Part shown: in pieces, positions 54,768 through 64,000 of the stretch | Position numbering within the stretch: the first letter of the stretch is position 1 | Layout: every line of letters begins with the position of its first letter | Notes under the pieces: generated by a model | What the model was told of the DNA's origin: nothing | Database searches by the model: none | Seen by the model: only the letters and a program-made list of their open reading frames with translations | NCBI RefSeq assembly: GCF_947503795.1 | Contig: NZ_CANNEZ010000001.1 | Coordinates: 1,169,001-1,233,000 of the forward strand | DNA length: 64,000 nucleotides | From: an uncultured Jannaschia sp. | Lineage (GTDB): Bacteria; Pseudomonadota; Alphaproteobacteria; Rhodobacterales; Rhodobacteraceae | Direction of reading: 5' to 3' | Made by a program: the position numbers and the translations under genes

Positions 54768-55937
54768 ATGCGTCCGGGGGCCCGCGTTCAGGCGGCGATC
54801 GAGGTGCTGGATGCCGTCTTCGCCGGTGCGGCCGCCGAACGCGCGCTGACCGGCTGGGCCCGCGGCGCGCGCTATGCCGGGTCGAAGGACCGCGCGGCGG
54901 TGCGCGACCACGTCTTCGACGCGCTGCGACGCCTGCGGTCGTCGGCCTGGGCCGGTGGGCTCGGAGATGTCGCGCCCGAGGCGATGAACGGCAGGCAGGT
55001 CATGGCGGGCCTTCTCGCGGGGCAGGGGGCCGATCTCGCGACTCTGTTCGACGGCAGCGGACATGCGCCCGCGCCGCTGGATCGGATGCCAGACCCCGGC
55101 CCGGCACCCGAGGCGGTGGCCCTCGATCTGCCCGACTGGCTGCTCGACCGGCTGCGCGCCACGCTGGGGGCCGATGCCGATCCCGTCGCGGCCGCCCTGC
55201 GCGACCGCGCCCCCGTAATCCTTCGCGTCAACACCGGCAAGACGACGCGCCCGGTGCTGATCGATCGGTTGGTCGCGGTCGGTCACGCCGCCGATGCGCA
55301 CTCCCTCTCGCCGACCGCGGTCACGGTCGAGGGCGCGCCCCGTGGCCTGACTGCGCTGCCGGAATTCGAGATGGGCCATTTCGAGCTGCAGGATGCCGGC
55401 AGCCAGGCCGTGATCGACCGTCTGCCGGAGGCTGCGCGGGTCCTCGACCTCTGCGCAGGGGGCGGCGGCAAGGCGCTGGCCTACGCGGCCCGCACTGGCG
55501 CCGAGATCATCGCGCACGACGCCGATCCCGCCCGGATGCGCGATCTGCCGGTCCGGGCCGCCCGCGCCGGGGCCGGCATCGAGACCACGACCACGCCCGA
55601 GGCGCTGGCGCCCTTCGATGGCATCATCGCCGACGTCCCCTGTAGCGGATCGGGAAGCTGGCGTCGCGCGCCCGAGGCCAAGTGGCGCCTGACGCCGGAG
55701 CGGCTTTCCGAGCTGACATCCCTGCAGGACACGATCATTGACCGCGCGGTCACGATGCTGGCGCCGGGCGGGTGGCTCGCCTACGTGACCTGCTCGCTCC
55801 TGCGCGAGGAGAATGACGCCCGCATCGAGGCCGCGCAGGACCGCCATCCGGGCCTCGTGCGCGGGTTGCGGTGGGAAACGACGCCGCTCGACGGCGCCGA
55901 CGGCTTCCATCTGAGCCTTCTGGGGCGCCCCGCCTGA
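54768..55937 (+). CDS. RsmB/NOP-family RNA (cytosine-C5) methyltransferase
   Basis: This 389-residue protein is in the RsmB/Sun family that makes 5-methylcytosine in rRNA or tRNA using SAM. The N-terminal helical part resembles NusB-like domains. The SAM site is VLDLCAGGGGKALAYA, and the two catalytic cysteines are in DVPCSGSGSWRR and YVTCSLLREEN. The target RNA is not clear: alphaproteobacteria usually carry more than one family member. It starts 3 bases after guaB. Confidence 0.9.
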   Translation: MRPGARVQAAIEVLDAVFAGAAAERALTGWARGARYAGSKDRAAVRDHVFDALRRLRSSAWAGGLGDVAPEAMNGRQVMAGLLAGQGADLATLFDGSGHAPAPLDRMPDPGPAPEAVALDLPDWLLDRLRATLGADADPVAAALRDRAPVILRVNTGKTTRPVLIDRLVAVGHAADAHSLSPTAVTVEGAPRGLTALPEFEMGHFELQDAGSQAVIDRLPEAARVLDLCAGGGGKALAYAARTGAEIIAHDADPARMRDLPVRAARAGAGIETTTTPEALAPFDGIIADVPCSGSGSWRRAPEAKWRLTPERLSELTSLQDTIIDRAVTMLAPGGWLAYVTCSLLREENDARIEAAQDRHPGLVRGLRWETTPLDGADGFHLSLLGRPA

Positions 55938-56027
55938 CCTCAGCGGCCGGATCGCGCCGCTGCCGGATTCACGGACGTTAATGCGACTTTAACGATTTTC
56001 GGCCCTATATTATGGAGCGATTCTTTC

Positions 56028-58868
56028 TTGGAGGGGTGGGCCGACGGCCATCCTGCGGGCACGCCATTGGGCGAGACGGCCATCTTATTGCGACGGTTGC
56101 AGGCCGGATCCGCAGTGTTTCTCGTGGTTGCGCTGGGGGCGCTCGGTGTATCGCTGGCCACGGCCTCCGACGCGTCCCGTGACCTGTTGATCGCCGCCGC
56201 CGCAGCACTCGGCGCGATCTTCGTGACGCTCCACCTGATCTCCTGGGGCATGGCGCGCGCATCGCATCGGCGCCTCGACATCGTGATGGAGTTTCTCGAA
56301 CACGACGCGGCGCCGGGTTTCTGCACCGACGAACAAGGCGCCATCTTCGCCCAGAACCGCGCGGCACTCGACCGGTTCGGGGGCCATGACGGCTCGACCA
56401 TGACCCGCGCGCTCGAACCCCTTTTCGCCAATCCGGACGCCGTCATCCACCGCCTGCGCCTCGCCGCCGCCGATACCACCTCTGCGCGCGAGGATGTGGT
56501 GACCCGGCGCGGCCAGGTCAGGGTCGCCGTGCATCGCATTCCCGGCGGCTATCTCTGGCGGCTCGAGGATCTCGTGGACCGGCCCGTCCGCGCCGCCGAC
56601 GGCATCGGCCTTCCGATCCTGACCTTCGGGCCATCCGGCACGATCCTCTACATGAACGAGATCCTGCGCTCCGTCGTCGGTCGCCGTGCCAAGCGTGTGC
56701 GTGATCTGTTCGACGATGTGCCGCTCCAGAACGGCGGTTTGAACACCTTGCGCACCAAGGACGGGCCCGAACAGGTGCGGGTCGTACTCTCGGATCCGGT
56801 GAATGGACGGCAGGAGGTGTTCGTCCTGCCCGGCGGCGAGGATGCGGACGGTCGTATCCCGCTGGATGCGCTGCCGGTCGCACTCCTGAAACTGGACGCC
56901 GGGGGCTCCGTGACCTCCGCAAACCGCGCCGCGCGCGACCTGCTGCCTCCCTCGGGCGAAGGGGCCGAACGGCGCCTGGCCGCGATGGTCGAAGGGCTTG
57001 GGCGCTCGGTGCGCGAATGGGTCAGCGAGGCGGCGGCGGGCCGTGGTCTCAACCATGCCGAGATCGTGCGCGTCACCGGGGCGTCGCCCGAGCGGTTCCT
57101 CCAGATCACGCTCGGACGACCCGTCGGCGGTGGCGGCGAGGGGCTGATCGCGGTTCTCAACGACGCGACGGCGCTGAAGACGATGGAAGCACAGTTCGTG
57201 CAGAGCCAGAAGATGCAAGCCATCGGCCAGCTCGCGGGTGGGATCGCACATGATTTCAACAACCTGCTGACCGCGATTTCGGGGCATTGCGACCTCTTGA
57301 TGCTGCGTCATGGCGAAGGGGACGAGGATTATGCCGACCTCGCGCAGATCACGCAGAACGCCAATCGGGCGGCGGCGCTGGTGGGACAGCTGCTGGCCTT
57401 CTCGCGCAAGCAGACGCTCGAGATGGCCGATATCGATCTGCGCGACACGCTGGGCGACCTGACGCATCTGCTCAACCGGCTGGTGGGCGAGCGGGTCGCG
57501 CTGACGCTGTCGCATGATCCCGCACTCGTCCCGATCCGCGGCGACCGGCGCCAGCTCGAACAGGTGTTGATGAACCTCGTCGTGAACGCGCGCGACGCCA
57601 TGCCCGACGGCGGCGAGATCGTGCTCGAGACGCAGTGCCGCTATCTCGACCGTCCGATGGCCCGCGACCAGGTCACCGTGCCGGCGGGCCAGTATGTCGT
57701 CATCACGGTCAGCGACCAGGGTTCGGGCATCCCGCCCGATGCGGTCGGCCGCATCTTCGAGCCGTTCTTTACCACCAAGCGTCCGGGCGAGGGGACCGGG
57801 CTCGGGCTTTCGATGGCCTATGGGATCGTCAAGCAATGCGGCGGCTACATCTTCGTCGACAGCACACCGGGTGTCGGCACGCAGTTCAGCCTCTATTTTC
57901 CAGGTGAGCGGGCCCGGGCGGAGGACGCTCCTGCGGCGATCTCTGCCCCGGTCTTCCAACCGATCGAAGCCGACCAAAGGCCAGCGTCGGACGCGCCCAT
58001 CGCGGCGCGGCAGGCGGACGAGCCGGGATCGATCGCGGTGGCCTCGGAAGGCGACAAAGCTGACCCGGCCGTCAGTGTGTCCGATGGGGCAGACGATACG
58101 CAGATCGCGGACTTTGAGATGTCGGCTGGCGTAGCTTTCGAGGCGCTCGCTTCGGATATCCCGCCGGCATCGGATGCGGTTGCGCGCGTAGAGAACGAGA
58201 CTGACGTCAGTGCAAGCCATGCCGATGAGGAGGCCGACGATCACTCTGGTGCAACACCTCATGACGACCCTTCCGACGATGATGTCGCAGACGCAGTGGT
58301 GCAGGCCGTCGAGGCCGCCAGCGATGACGACGAGGGGGCCGTGAAACGGGCGGCCGTATTGGAGCAATCGGACGGCGGGCCGGAGATCGACCCAATCGAT
58401 CTGGATGCGACGTCCGTCGAGGAGGCGGACCAGCCCGAGGTCGCGGTCGCGCAGGATATCAAGGCCGCTCTGGGCGACATGCCGCGCAGCGCTCCAGAAG
58501 ATCGTCAGCCGATCGTTCTTCTGGTGGAGGACGAGGCACCGGTTCGCGCATTCGCGTCGCGCGCCCTAAGGCTGCGCGGCTATCACGTGCTCGAGGCGGC
58601 TTGCGCCGAGGATGCGCTGCAGACGCTGGAGGATCGTTCGATCGAAGTGGATCTTTTCGTCACCGACGTCATGATGCCCGGCCTCGACGGGCCGACATGG
58701 GTGCGCGAGGCGCTGCTCCGCCGCCCCGATGTGCGAACGATCTTCATTTCCGGCTACACCCAGGACGCCATGACCGAAACCAGCGCGCCCGTTCCGAACG
58801 CGGTCTTCCTGCCCAAGCCCTTTTCCCTCAATGATCTGACGCGGACGGTCGAGCGGGCATTGGTCTAG
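56028..58868 (+). CDS. cckA: CckA-type cell-cycle hybrid histidine kinase
   Basis: This 946-residue kinase controls the CtrA phosphorelay. Two membrane helices (about 28-45 and 53-72) precede PAS-like regions, then a HisKA domain with His408 ([15 protein letters not shown]), an ATPase domain ([25 protein letters not shown]) and a C-terminal receiver with Asp880 (VTDVMMPG). Between the ATPase and receiver lies an acidic, low-complexity linker of about 200 residues (627-825), which is unusual. The start is a TTG with GGAG 10 bases upstream; no ATG fits in frame nearby, so the exact start is uncertain. Confidence 0.88.
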   Translation: MEGWADGHPAGTPLGETAILLRRLQAGSAVFLVVALGALGVSLATASDASRDLLIAAAAALGAIFVTLHLISWGMARASHRRLDIVMEFLEHDAAPGFCTDEQGAIFAQNRAALDRFGGHDGSTMTRALEPLFANPDAVIHRLRLAAADTTSAREDVVTRRGQVRVAVHRIPGGYLWRLEDLVDRPVRAADGIGLPILTFGPSGTILYMNEILRSVVGRRAKRVRDLFDDVPLQNGGLNTLRTKDGPEQVRVVLSDPVNGRQEVFVLPGGEDADGRIPLDALPVALLKLDAGGSVTSANRAARDLLPPSGEGAERRLAAMVEGLGRSVREWVSEAAAGRGLNHAEIVRVTGASPERFLQITLGRPVGGGGEGLIAVLNDATALKTMEAQFVQSQKMQAIGQLAGGIAHDFNNLLTAISGHCDLLMLRHGEGDEDYADLAQITQNANRAAALVGQLLAFSRKQTLEMADIDLRDTLGDLTHLLNRLVGERVALTLSHDPALVPIRGDRRQLEQVLMNLVVNARDAMPDGGEIVLETQCRYLDRPMARDQVTVPAGQYVVITVSDQGSGIPPDAVGRIFEPFFTTKRPGEGTGLGLSMAYGIVKQCGGYIFVDSTPGVGTQFSLYFPGERARAEDAPAAISAPVFQPIEADQRPASDAPIAARQADEPGSIAVASEGDKADPAVSVSDGADDTQIADFEMSAGVAFEALASDIPPASDAVARVENETDVSASHADEEADDHSGATPHDDPSDDDVADAVVQAVEAASDDDEGAVKRAAVLEQSDGGPEIDPIDLDATSVEEADQPEVAVAQDIKAALGDMPRSAPEDRQPIVLLVEDEAPVRAFASRALRLRGYHVLEAACAEDALQTLEDRSIEVDLFVTDVMMPGLDGPTWVREALLRRPDVRTIFISGYTQDAMTETSAPVPNAVFLPKPFSLNDLTRTVERALV

Positions 58869-58950
58869 CGCGCGGCTGATCGGCGGGGTAGTGCGCACCG
58901 AACGCGGCGCGGTGGCCGGTCCGGCCCCCGCGCGCCGATACGTGTCGGGC

Positions 58951-59532
58951 CTACCCGCGCCCGGCCGTGTCCCAGACCTCGAACTCCTCGGGCCGCTCGC
59001 GGCGAAGGCGGGCTTCGGTCTCGGGCGAGAGGTCGAGCGCGCCCGCGGGTGAGACGTTCATCCGAGGCACGTCAATTTCAAGTTCGAGCCGCTCGGCCAG
59101 GAACGGAACCAGCCCACCGTCATCATGGCGAAACAGGTGATCGACGCCCCCCCCGAGGAACTGGGCCTGCGCGCCGACGCGGGCGAAATCGGGTTGCGGA
59201 TCGGCGAGATAGGCCTTCACGAAGCCGTCGAAATCCACATGCGCCGTCGAGTTCGGCTGCCCGTCCAGCGCAGGCCGCCGCCGATATCGGTACCAGCTGC
59301 CCAGCCAGTCGACGGGCTCGCGCACCGTCGCGACCAGCTCCATCGGCCGCCGTCCCTTCTGCTCGAAGAAGTCCGCCAGCTCCCGGCGATACTTGCGGAC
59401 GGTACAGTGCTTGAGCCCCGGAGGATTGACGATCGCGGCATCGGCATGGGGCGCCAGCGTCGCCTCGAGCGCGGTCGTGCCGGTTTTCGGCACCGCCAGC
59501 AGAACGAGCCGCGCCTTCCAGAACACCAGCAT
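58951..59532 (-). CDS. Sulfotransferase-family protein
   Basis: This 193-residue protein has the 5'-phosphosulfate-binding loop of sulfotransferases, PKTGTT at 15-20, and a likely 3'-phosphate region in VATVREPVDWLGSWYRYRR. It would transfer sulfate from PAPS to a small molecule or glycan; the acceptor is unknown. GGAGG lies 6 bases before the ATG at 59532, so this start is preferred to the TTG at 59580 or ATGs at 59571 and 59562. It is divergent from recA, whose SOS box lies about 90 bases upstream of it. Confidence 0.8.
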   Translation of the reverse strand: MLVFWKARLVLLAVPKTGTTALEATLAPHADAAIVNPPGLKHCTVRKYRRELADFFEQKGRRPMELVATVREPVDWLGSWYRYRRRPALDGQPNSTAHVDFDGFVKAYLADPQPDFARVGAQAQFLGGGVDHLFRHDDGGLVPFLAERLELEIDVPRMNVSPAGALDLSPETEARLRRERPEEFEVWDTAGRG

Positions 59533-59620
59533 CGCGAGCCTCCGCGCCGCCTTCGCGGCCATTAAGCGCATCTTAAGCAAAGACGCGGATCATCGAACCA
59601 CCACGGCGGGGCTTGATTGT

Positions 59621-59635
59621 GTTCCGCATCTGTTC
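59621..59635. promoter_or_regulatory. LexA/SOS box of recA
   Basis: GTTC-N7-GTTC (59621-59624 and 59632-59635) is the direct-repeat SOS box bound by LexA in many alphaproteobacteria. It lies 80 bases before the recA ATG. It shows recA is SOS-controlled and supports the taxonomic placement. Confidence 0.85.
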
Positions 59636-59715
59636 CATATCAAGCGCAAGGAACAGGACGTGAACGGAAACCGAGATTGCCGCCTCTGCGGCAGCGTGCA
59701 ACAAGGGCCGATACC

Positions 59716-60789
59716 ATGGCAACGGCGAACCTACTCGACATGACCGACAAACGCGGCGGCGACAAGCAGAAGGCGCTGGATTCGGCGCTGGCACAGATCG
59801 AACGGCAGTTCGGCAAGGGCTCCATCATGAAGCTCGGCGGCGACAACGTGCTGCATGACATCGAGGCGACCTCGACCGGATCGCTGGGCCTCGACATCGC
59901 GCTCGGGATCGGCGGCCTGCCGAAGGGCCGCGTGATCGAGATCTACGGCCCTGAAAGCTCGGGCAAGACGACCCTGACGCTCCACGCGATCGCCGAGGAG
60001 CAAAAGAAAGGCGGTGTCTGCGCCTTCGTCGACGCCGAGCACGCGCTCGACCCGCAATACGCGCGCAAGCTGGGCGTCGATCTGGACGAGCTTCTGATCT
60101 CGCAGCCCGACACGGGCGAGCAGGCGCTGGAAATCGTCGATACGCTGGTGCGCTCGGGCGCGGTCAGCATGGTGGTGGTCGACTCGGTCGCGGCCCTGAC
60201 GCCGAAATCCGAGCTCGAAGGCGACATGGGCGACAGCTCGGTCGGCGTGCATGCCCGCCTGATGAGCCAGGCGATGCGCAAGCTGACCGGCTCCATCAAC
60301 CGCTCGGGTTGCATGGTGATCTTCATCAACCAGATCCGGATGAAGATCGGCGTCATGTTCGGCTCGCCCGAGACGACGACCGGCGGCAACGCGCTGAAGT
60401 TCTACTCCTCCGTCCGCCTCGACATCCGCCGCATCGGGTCCATCAAGGATCGCGACGAGGTGGTCGGCAACCAGACCAAGGTGAAGATCGTCAAGAACAA
60501 GGTCGCGCCGCCCTTCAAGGTGGTCGAGTTCGACATCATGTTCGGCGAGGGCATCTCGAAGACGGGCGAATTGCTGGATCTCGGGGTCAAGGCCGGTGTC
60601 GTCGACAAGTCGGGCGCATGGTTCAGCTACGGCGACGAGCGGATCGGCCAAGGGCGCGAGAACTCCAAGCAGTTCCTCAAGGATAATCCGGCCGTGGCCG
60701 AGGAGATCGAGGACAAGATCCGCGCGGCGCACGGGTTGGATTTCCAGATGGCCAAGTCGGACCATGACGAGGTGCTCGACGACGACTGA
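59716..60789 (+). CDS. recA: Recombinase RecA
   Basis: This 357-residue protein drives homologous strand exchange and LexA self-cleavage. The P-loop GPESSGKTT lies at 78-86, followed by [14 protein letters not shown], the L1/L2 DNA-binding loops (including [22 protein letters not shown], shortened here) and an acidic tail ending EVLDDD. The ATG at 59716 begins MATANLLDM, as in relatives; the longer frame upstream covers the SOS box and is rejected. A terminator follows. Confidence 0.97.
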   Translation: MATANLLDMTDKRGGDKQKALDSALAQIERQFGKGSIMKLGGDNVLHDIEATSTGSLGLDIALGIGGLPKGRVIEIYGPESSGKTTLTLHAIAEEQKKGGVCAFVDAEHALDPQYARKLGVDLDELLISQPDTGEQALEIVDTLVRSGAVSMVVVDSVAALTPKSELEGDMGDSSVGVHARLMSQAMRKLTGSINRSGCMVIFINQIRMKIGVMFGSPETTTGGNALKFYSSVRLDIRRIGSIKDRDEVVGNQTKVKIVKNKVAPPFKVVEFDIMFGEGISKTGELLDLGVKAGVVDKSGAWFSYGDERIGQGRENSKQFLKDNPAVAEEIEDKIRAAHGLDFQMAKSDHDEVLDDD

Positions 60790-60835
60790 TCGCGGGCCGG
60801 ACGAGCTGCGCGCCGGCATCAGGCAAGAGACAGGA

Positions 60836-60866
60836 ACGGGGTCGCCGAAGGGCGGCCCCGTTTCGC
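60836..60866 (+). terminator. Rho-independent terminator after recA
   Basis: Stem 60836-60846 (ACGGGGTCGCC) pairs with 60851-60861 (GGCGGCCCCGT), with one G-T pair and a 4-base loop GAAG, followed by TTCGCC. It lies 46 bases past the recA stop. Confidence 0.7.
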
Positions 60867-60939
60867 CTTCCGGGCCCCGGACACTGGACGGCATCGGAGG
60901 CCCCGGCTAGGACGGGCGCGCACCGATACGGGGACCGAC

Positions 60940-63585
60940 ATGGCCAGCCTGAACGACATCCGCTCGACCTTCCTCGACTATTTCGCGCGTCAGGATCATG
61001 CCGTGGTCGACAGCTCGCCGCTGGTGCCGCGCAACGACCCGACGCTGATGTTCGTCAATTCCGGCATGGTGCAGTTCAAGAATGTCTTCACCGGCGTCGA
61101 GCATCGCGACTACAGCCGCGCGACGACCGCGCAGAAATGCGTGCGGGCCGGTGGCAAGCACAACGATCTCGACAATGTCGGCTATACGGCGCGGCACCAT
61201 ACCTTTTTCGAGATGCTGGGAAATTTCAGCTTCGGGGATTACTTCAAATCCGACGCGATCCCCTTCGCATGGGAGTTGATCACCAAGGATTTCGGGATCG
61301 ATGCCTCGCGGCTCCTGACGACTGTTTATCACACCGACGACGAGGCGTTCGAGATCTGGCGCAAGGTCGGCGTGCCCGAGGACCGGATCATCCGGATCGC
61401 CACGGATGACAACTTCTGGCGCATGGGACCGACCGGACCCTGCGGGCCCTGCACAGAGATCTTCTACGATCATGGCGACCATATCCCCGGCGGACCCCCC
61501 GGCAGCCCGGACGAGGATGGCGACCGGTTCATCGAGATCTGGAACGTCGTCTTCATGCAGAATGAGCAGTTCGAGGACGGGACGTTGCGCCCGCTCGAAA
61601 TGCAGTCGATCGACACGGGCATGGGTCTGGAACGGATCGGCGCGCTGCTGCAGGGCCATCACGACAATTACGATACCGACCTGATGCGCGCGCTGATCGA
61701 GGCGTCGGCGCATGCCACCTCGACCGATGCGGACGGACCGGAGAACATCCACCACCGGGTGATCGCCGACCACCTGCGGTCGACCTCGTTCCTGATTGCC
61801 GACGGCGTGATGCCGTCGAACGAGGGGCGCGGCTATGTCTTGCGCCGGATCATGCGCCGAGCGATGCGGCATGCGCATCAGGCGGGCGCGAAAGATCCGG
61901 TGATGCACCGGCTGGTGCCAGAGCTCGTGCGCCAGATGGGCGATCACTACCCCGAGCTGGTGCGCGGCAAATCGGTCATCGAGGAGACGCTGCGCGGCGA
62001 GGAGGAGCGGTTCCGCTCGACGCTCGACCGCGGGCTGCGGCTTCTCGAGGACGAGGTGGGGCGGCTGCCCGAGGGCGGCACGCTGGGCGGAGCTGCGGCC
62101 TTCAAGCTCTACGACACCTACGGGTTCCCGCTCGACCTGACTCAAGACGCGCTCCGCGAGAAGGGGATGGCTGTCGATGTCGCGGGCTTCGATGCCGAGA
62201 TGGCCGAGCAGAAGGCAAGGGCGCGCGCGGCCTGGTCCGGCTCGGGCGAGCAGGCCGATGCGGCGATCTGGTTCGATCTGGCCGAAGAGCATGGGTCGAC
62301 GGAGTTCCTCGGCTACGACACCGAGACGGCCGAGGGGCAGGTGCTGGCCCTCGTGCGCGACGGCGATGCGATCGACGCTGTCGAGGCGGGCGAGACCGCG
62401 GCGATGGTCCTTAACCAGACGCCCTTCTACGGCGAAAGCGGGGGCCAGGTCGGCGACACCGGCACGGTGCGAACCGAGGGTGGTCGCGGGACGATCACCG
62501 ACACCAAGCGGATCGGCGGGGTCTTCCTGCATATGGTCAAGGTCGAGGAGGGTCGGATCGCGCCGGGTCAAACGGCGGAGCTGGTCGTAGATCACGCGCG
62601 TCGTTCGGCGATCCGCGCGAACCATTCGGCGACACATCTTCTGCATGAGGCGCTGCGCGCGGCCTTGGGCGATCACGTCGCGCAGCGCGGCTCGCTCAAC
62701 GCGCCCGACCGGCTGCGCTTCGATTTCAGCCATGGGCAAGCGGTGACGCGCGAGCAGCTGACCGGGATCGAGGCCGAGGTGAACGCCTTCATCCGCCAGA
62801 ACTCCGCCGTCGCGACCCGGATCATGGCGCCCGACGACGCACGCGCGCTCGGGGCGCAGGCGCTGTTCGGCGAAAAATACGGCGACGAGGTTCGCGTGGT
62901 GTCGATGGGGCGAAGCGACGGTTCTGGCAAGGGCGGCGACGGTGCGACCTACTCGATCGAGCTGTGTGGCGGCACCCATGTCGGCCGCACCGGCGAGATC
63001 GGGGCCTTCGTGACGTTGGGCGACCAGGCGAGCAGCGCGGGCGTGCGCCGGATCGAGGCGCTGACCGGACAGGCGGCGATGGACCATCTCCGGGCGCAGG
63101 ACGCGCGGGTGTCCGAACTGGCCAACCTCTTCAAGGCCCAGGCCGACGAGGTTCCCGACCGGGTGCGCGCGTTGATGGACGAGCGGAAGGCCCTGCAATC
63201 GGAAATCGCGCAGCTTCGTCGTGACGCGGCGATGGGCGCCGGGGCGGAGGCTAGCGAGATCAACGGGATGCAGGCCGTTCTTCAGGTTGTTTCGGGCGTC
63301 TCTGGCAAGGACCTCGGCGCGATGATCGACGCGCAGAAGCAGGCGCTCGGCTCGGGTATCGTGGTGCTGATCGCCGATACCGGCGCCAAGCCTGCCGTGG
63401 CGGCGGGCGTGACCAAGGATTTGGCCGAGCGGGTCTCGGCGGTCGATCTCGTCAAGGCCGCGGTCGAGGCGCTTGGTGGGCGTGGCGGCGGCGGTCGGCC
63501 CGAGATGGCGCAGGGCGGCGGCGCCGATATCGCGCAGGCCGACACGGCGCTGGCGGCGGTTCGCGGAGTGATCGAGGGGGCCTAG
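60940..63585 (+). CDS. alaS: Alanyl-tRNA synthetase
   Basis: This 881-residue enzyme charges tRNA-Ala and edits mischarged Ser/Gly. The catalytic domain begins IRSTFLDYF, with motif 2 around [16 protein letters not shown]. The editing domain has the zinc ligands [11 protein letters not shown] and [10 protein letters not shown]. The C-terminal oligomerisation/C-Ala domain is glycine-rich ([14 protein letters not shown]). It probably shares a locus with recA, as in many alphaproteobacteria. Its stop shares CTAG with the convergent SMR gene. Confidence 0.97.
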   Translation: MASLNDIRSTFLDYFARQDHAVVDSSPLVPRNDPTLMFVNSGMVQFKNVFTGVEHRDYSRATTAQKCVRAGGKHNDLDNVGYTARHHTFFEMLGNFSFGDYFKSDAIPFAWELITKDFGIDASRLLTTVYHTDDEAFEIWRKVGVPEDRIIRIATDDNFWRMGPTGPCGPCTEIFYDHGDHIPGGPPGSPDEDGDRFIEIWNVVFMQNEQFEDGTLRPLEMQSIDTGMGLERIGALLQGHHDNYDTDLMRALIEASAHATSTDADGPENIHHRVIADHLRSTSFLIADGVMPSNEGRGYVLRRIMRRAMRHAHQAGAKDPVMHRLVPELVRQMGDHYPELVRGKSVIEETLRGEEERFRSTLDRGLRLLEDEVGRLPEGGTLGGAAAFKLYDTYGFPLDLTQDALREKGMAVDVAGFDAEMAEQKARARAAWSGSGEQADAAIWFDLAEEHGSTEFLGYDTETAEGQVLALVRDGDAIDAVEAGETAAMVLNQTPFYGESGGQVGDTGTVRTEGGRGTITDTKRIGGVFLHMVKVEEGRIAPGQTAELVVDHARRSAIRANHSATHLLHEALRAALGDHVAQRGSLNAPDRLRFDFSHGQAVTREQLTGIEAEVNAFIRQNSAVATRIMAPDDARALGAQALFGEKYGDEVRVVSMGRSDGSGKGGDGATYSIELCGGTHVGRTGEIGAFVTLGDQASSAGVRRIEALTGQAAMDHLRAQDARVSELANLFKAQADEVPDRVRALMDERKALQSEIAQLRRDAAMGAGAEASEINGMQAVLQVVSGVSGKDLGAMIDAQKQALGSGIVVLIADTGAKPAVAAGVTKDLAERVSAVDLVKAAVEALGGRGGGGRPEMAQGGGADIAQADTALAAVRGVIEGA

Positions 63586-63911
63586 TGCCCCGTCGTGTTC
63601 GAGAAGAGCTGCATCACGACGATCCCGGCCACGATCAGCGCCATGCCAATCAGGGCGGGCGCATCGAGGCGTTGGCCGAAGGCGACCCAGCCGATCGCGG
63701 CGATCAGGACGATGCCCAGACCCGACCAGATCGCATAGGCGATCCCGACCGGGATGGTCTTGAGAACGATCGCGAGGAACCAGAAGGATAGCGCATAGGC
63801 CGCCACCGTCAGGAGCGAGGGCCAGAGCCGGCTGAAGCCGTCCGACGCCTTCAGGGCCGTGGTGCCGATGGTTTCGGTCGCGATGGCAAGGACGAGGTAG
63901 AGCCAGGGCAT
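63582..63911 (-). CDS. Small multidrug resistance (SMR) family transporter
   Basis: This 109-residue inner-membrane protein has four hydrophobic helices. The essential Glu13 in [14 protein letters not shown], the [11 protein letters not shown] segment of helix 3 and the final helix ([17 protein letters not shown]) are the family's signature. It exchanges protons for cationic drugs or guanidinium-like compounds as a dimer. It ends in the CTAG shared with alaS. The next gene upstream, cut by the window edge, ends 4 bases before its ATG, so they may form an operon. Confidence 0.92.
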   Translation of the reverse strand: MPWLYLVLAIATETIGTTALKASDGFSRLWPSLLTVAAYALSFWFLAIVLKTIPVGIAYAIWSGLGIVLIAAIGWVAFGQRLDAPALIGMALIVAGIVVMQLFSNTTGH

Positions 63912-63915
63912 GGGG

Positions 63916-64000
63916 TCACCGTCCGATATAGCGGTCGCGGCGGTGGTTCACCGCGACGATGAGGTTCACGATGACCGCGCCCAGGAGCGACGCGGTGACG
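63916..64000 (-). CDS. Partial gene, C-terminus only (membrane-like)
   Basis: A minus-strand frame enters from the right edge and stops at 63916-63918. The visible 27 residues are a hydrophobic stretch (LLGAVIVNLIVAV) followed by a basic NHRRDRYIGR tail, as at the end of a small inner-membrane protein. The stop lies 4 bases before the SMR start. The 5' part is outside the window, so the family cannot be assigned. Confidence 0.5.
   Translation of the reverse strand, partial: VTASLLGAVIVNLIVAVNHRRDRYIGR

Noticed and set aside
60907-63198. Long minus-strand frame opposite alaS
   Set aside because: Shadow of alanyl-tRNA synthetase, with no motif and no ribosome site.

Overview
The window is a high-GC chromosomal segment of an alphaproteobacterium. 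The likely family is Rhodobacteraceae (Roseobacter group). This is inferred from the very GC-rich third codon positions, a CckA hybrid kinase, an SOS box of the alphaproteobacterial GTTC-N7-GTTC type before recA, a stand-alone aa3-type ctaD, HWE/HisKA_2 kinases and a bacteriophytochrome. No integrase, transposase, CRISPR array or rRNA was seen. There is one tRNA (Leu, anticodon GAG). Genes are dense, commonly overlap by 1-8 bases in operons, and several convergent pairs share a stop tetranucleotide.

Layout. 1-7.2 kb: a sugar-acid catabolic locus with a GntR regulator, a divergent 3-hydroxyisobutyrate-dehydrogenase-like enzyme, and an operon of SDR, IlvD/Edd dehydratase, FAH-family hydrolase, 2-hydroxyacid dehydrogenase and mandelate-racemase-family dehydratase. 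7.2-12.5 kb: HDAC-family deacetylase, exported glutathione peroxidase, DUF1178, SDR and molybdate importer modABC. 12.4-18.4 kb: DUF2244, ctaD, a Flp-type pilin with a lectin-like tail, lipB, tRNA-Leu, an acyltransferase and an SDR. 18.4-25.7 kb: pepN, DUF2256, then a glcB cluster (malate synthase G, VOC protein, ICMT-like membrane methyltransferase, GlcG) and a PuuD-like hydrolase.

25.7-35.2 kb, nearly all on the minus strand: GNAT, amidohydrolase, a 61-residue protein, ATP-dependent DNA ligase, alpha/beta hydrolase and ligase-associated exonuclease (the last three translationally coupled), then a FliG paralogue, a TPR protein, argC and an aminotransferase. 35.6-38.8 kb: a photosensory pair, bacteriophytochrome hybrid kinase plus its heme oxygenase. 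38.8-44.4 kb: a carbohydrate ABC importer (binding protein and two enlarged permeases, no ATPase) interrupted by a reverse-strand methyltransferase, with two matching LacI-type operator-like sites. 44.4-50.0 kb: pyrD, DUF952, secreted 5'-nucleotidase, GAF histidine kinase, SRAP and SOUL proteins.

50.3-64 kb: mostly core genes: thrS, a universal stress protein, guaB, an RsmB-like methyltransferase, cckA, a sulfotransferase-like protein, recA, alaS, an SMR transporter and the end of one further gene.

No wholly new defence or mobile system is visible. The most unusual items are the pilin-lectin fusion, the three-gene ligase operon containing a lipase-like enzyme, the enlarged ABC permeases with paired operators, the substituted chromophore motif in the phytochrome, and the roughly 200-residue acidic linker inside CckA. 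Family assignments rest on motif recognition by eye; no database search was run.
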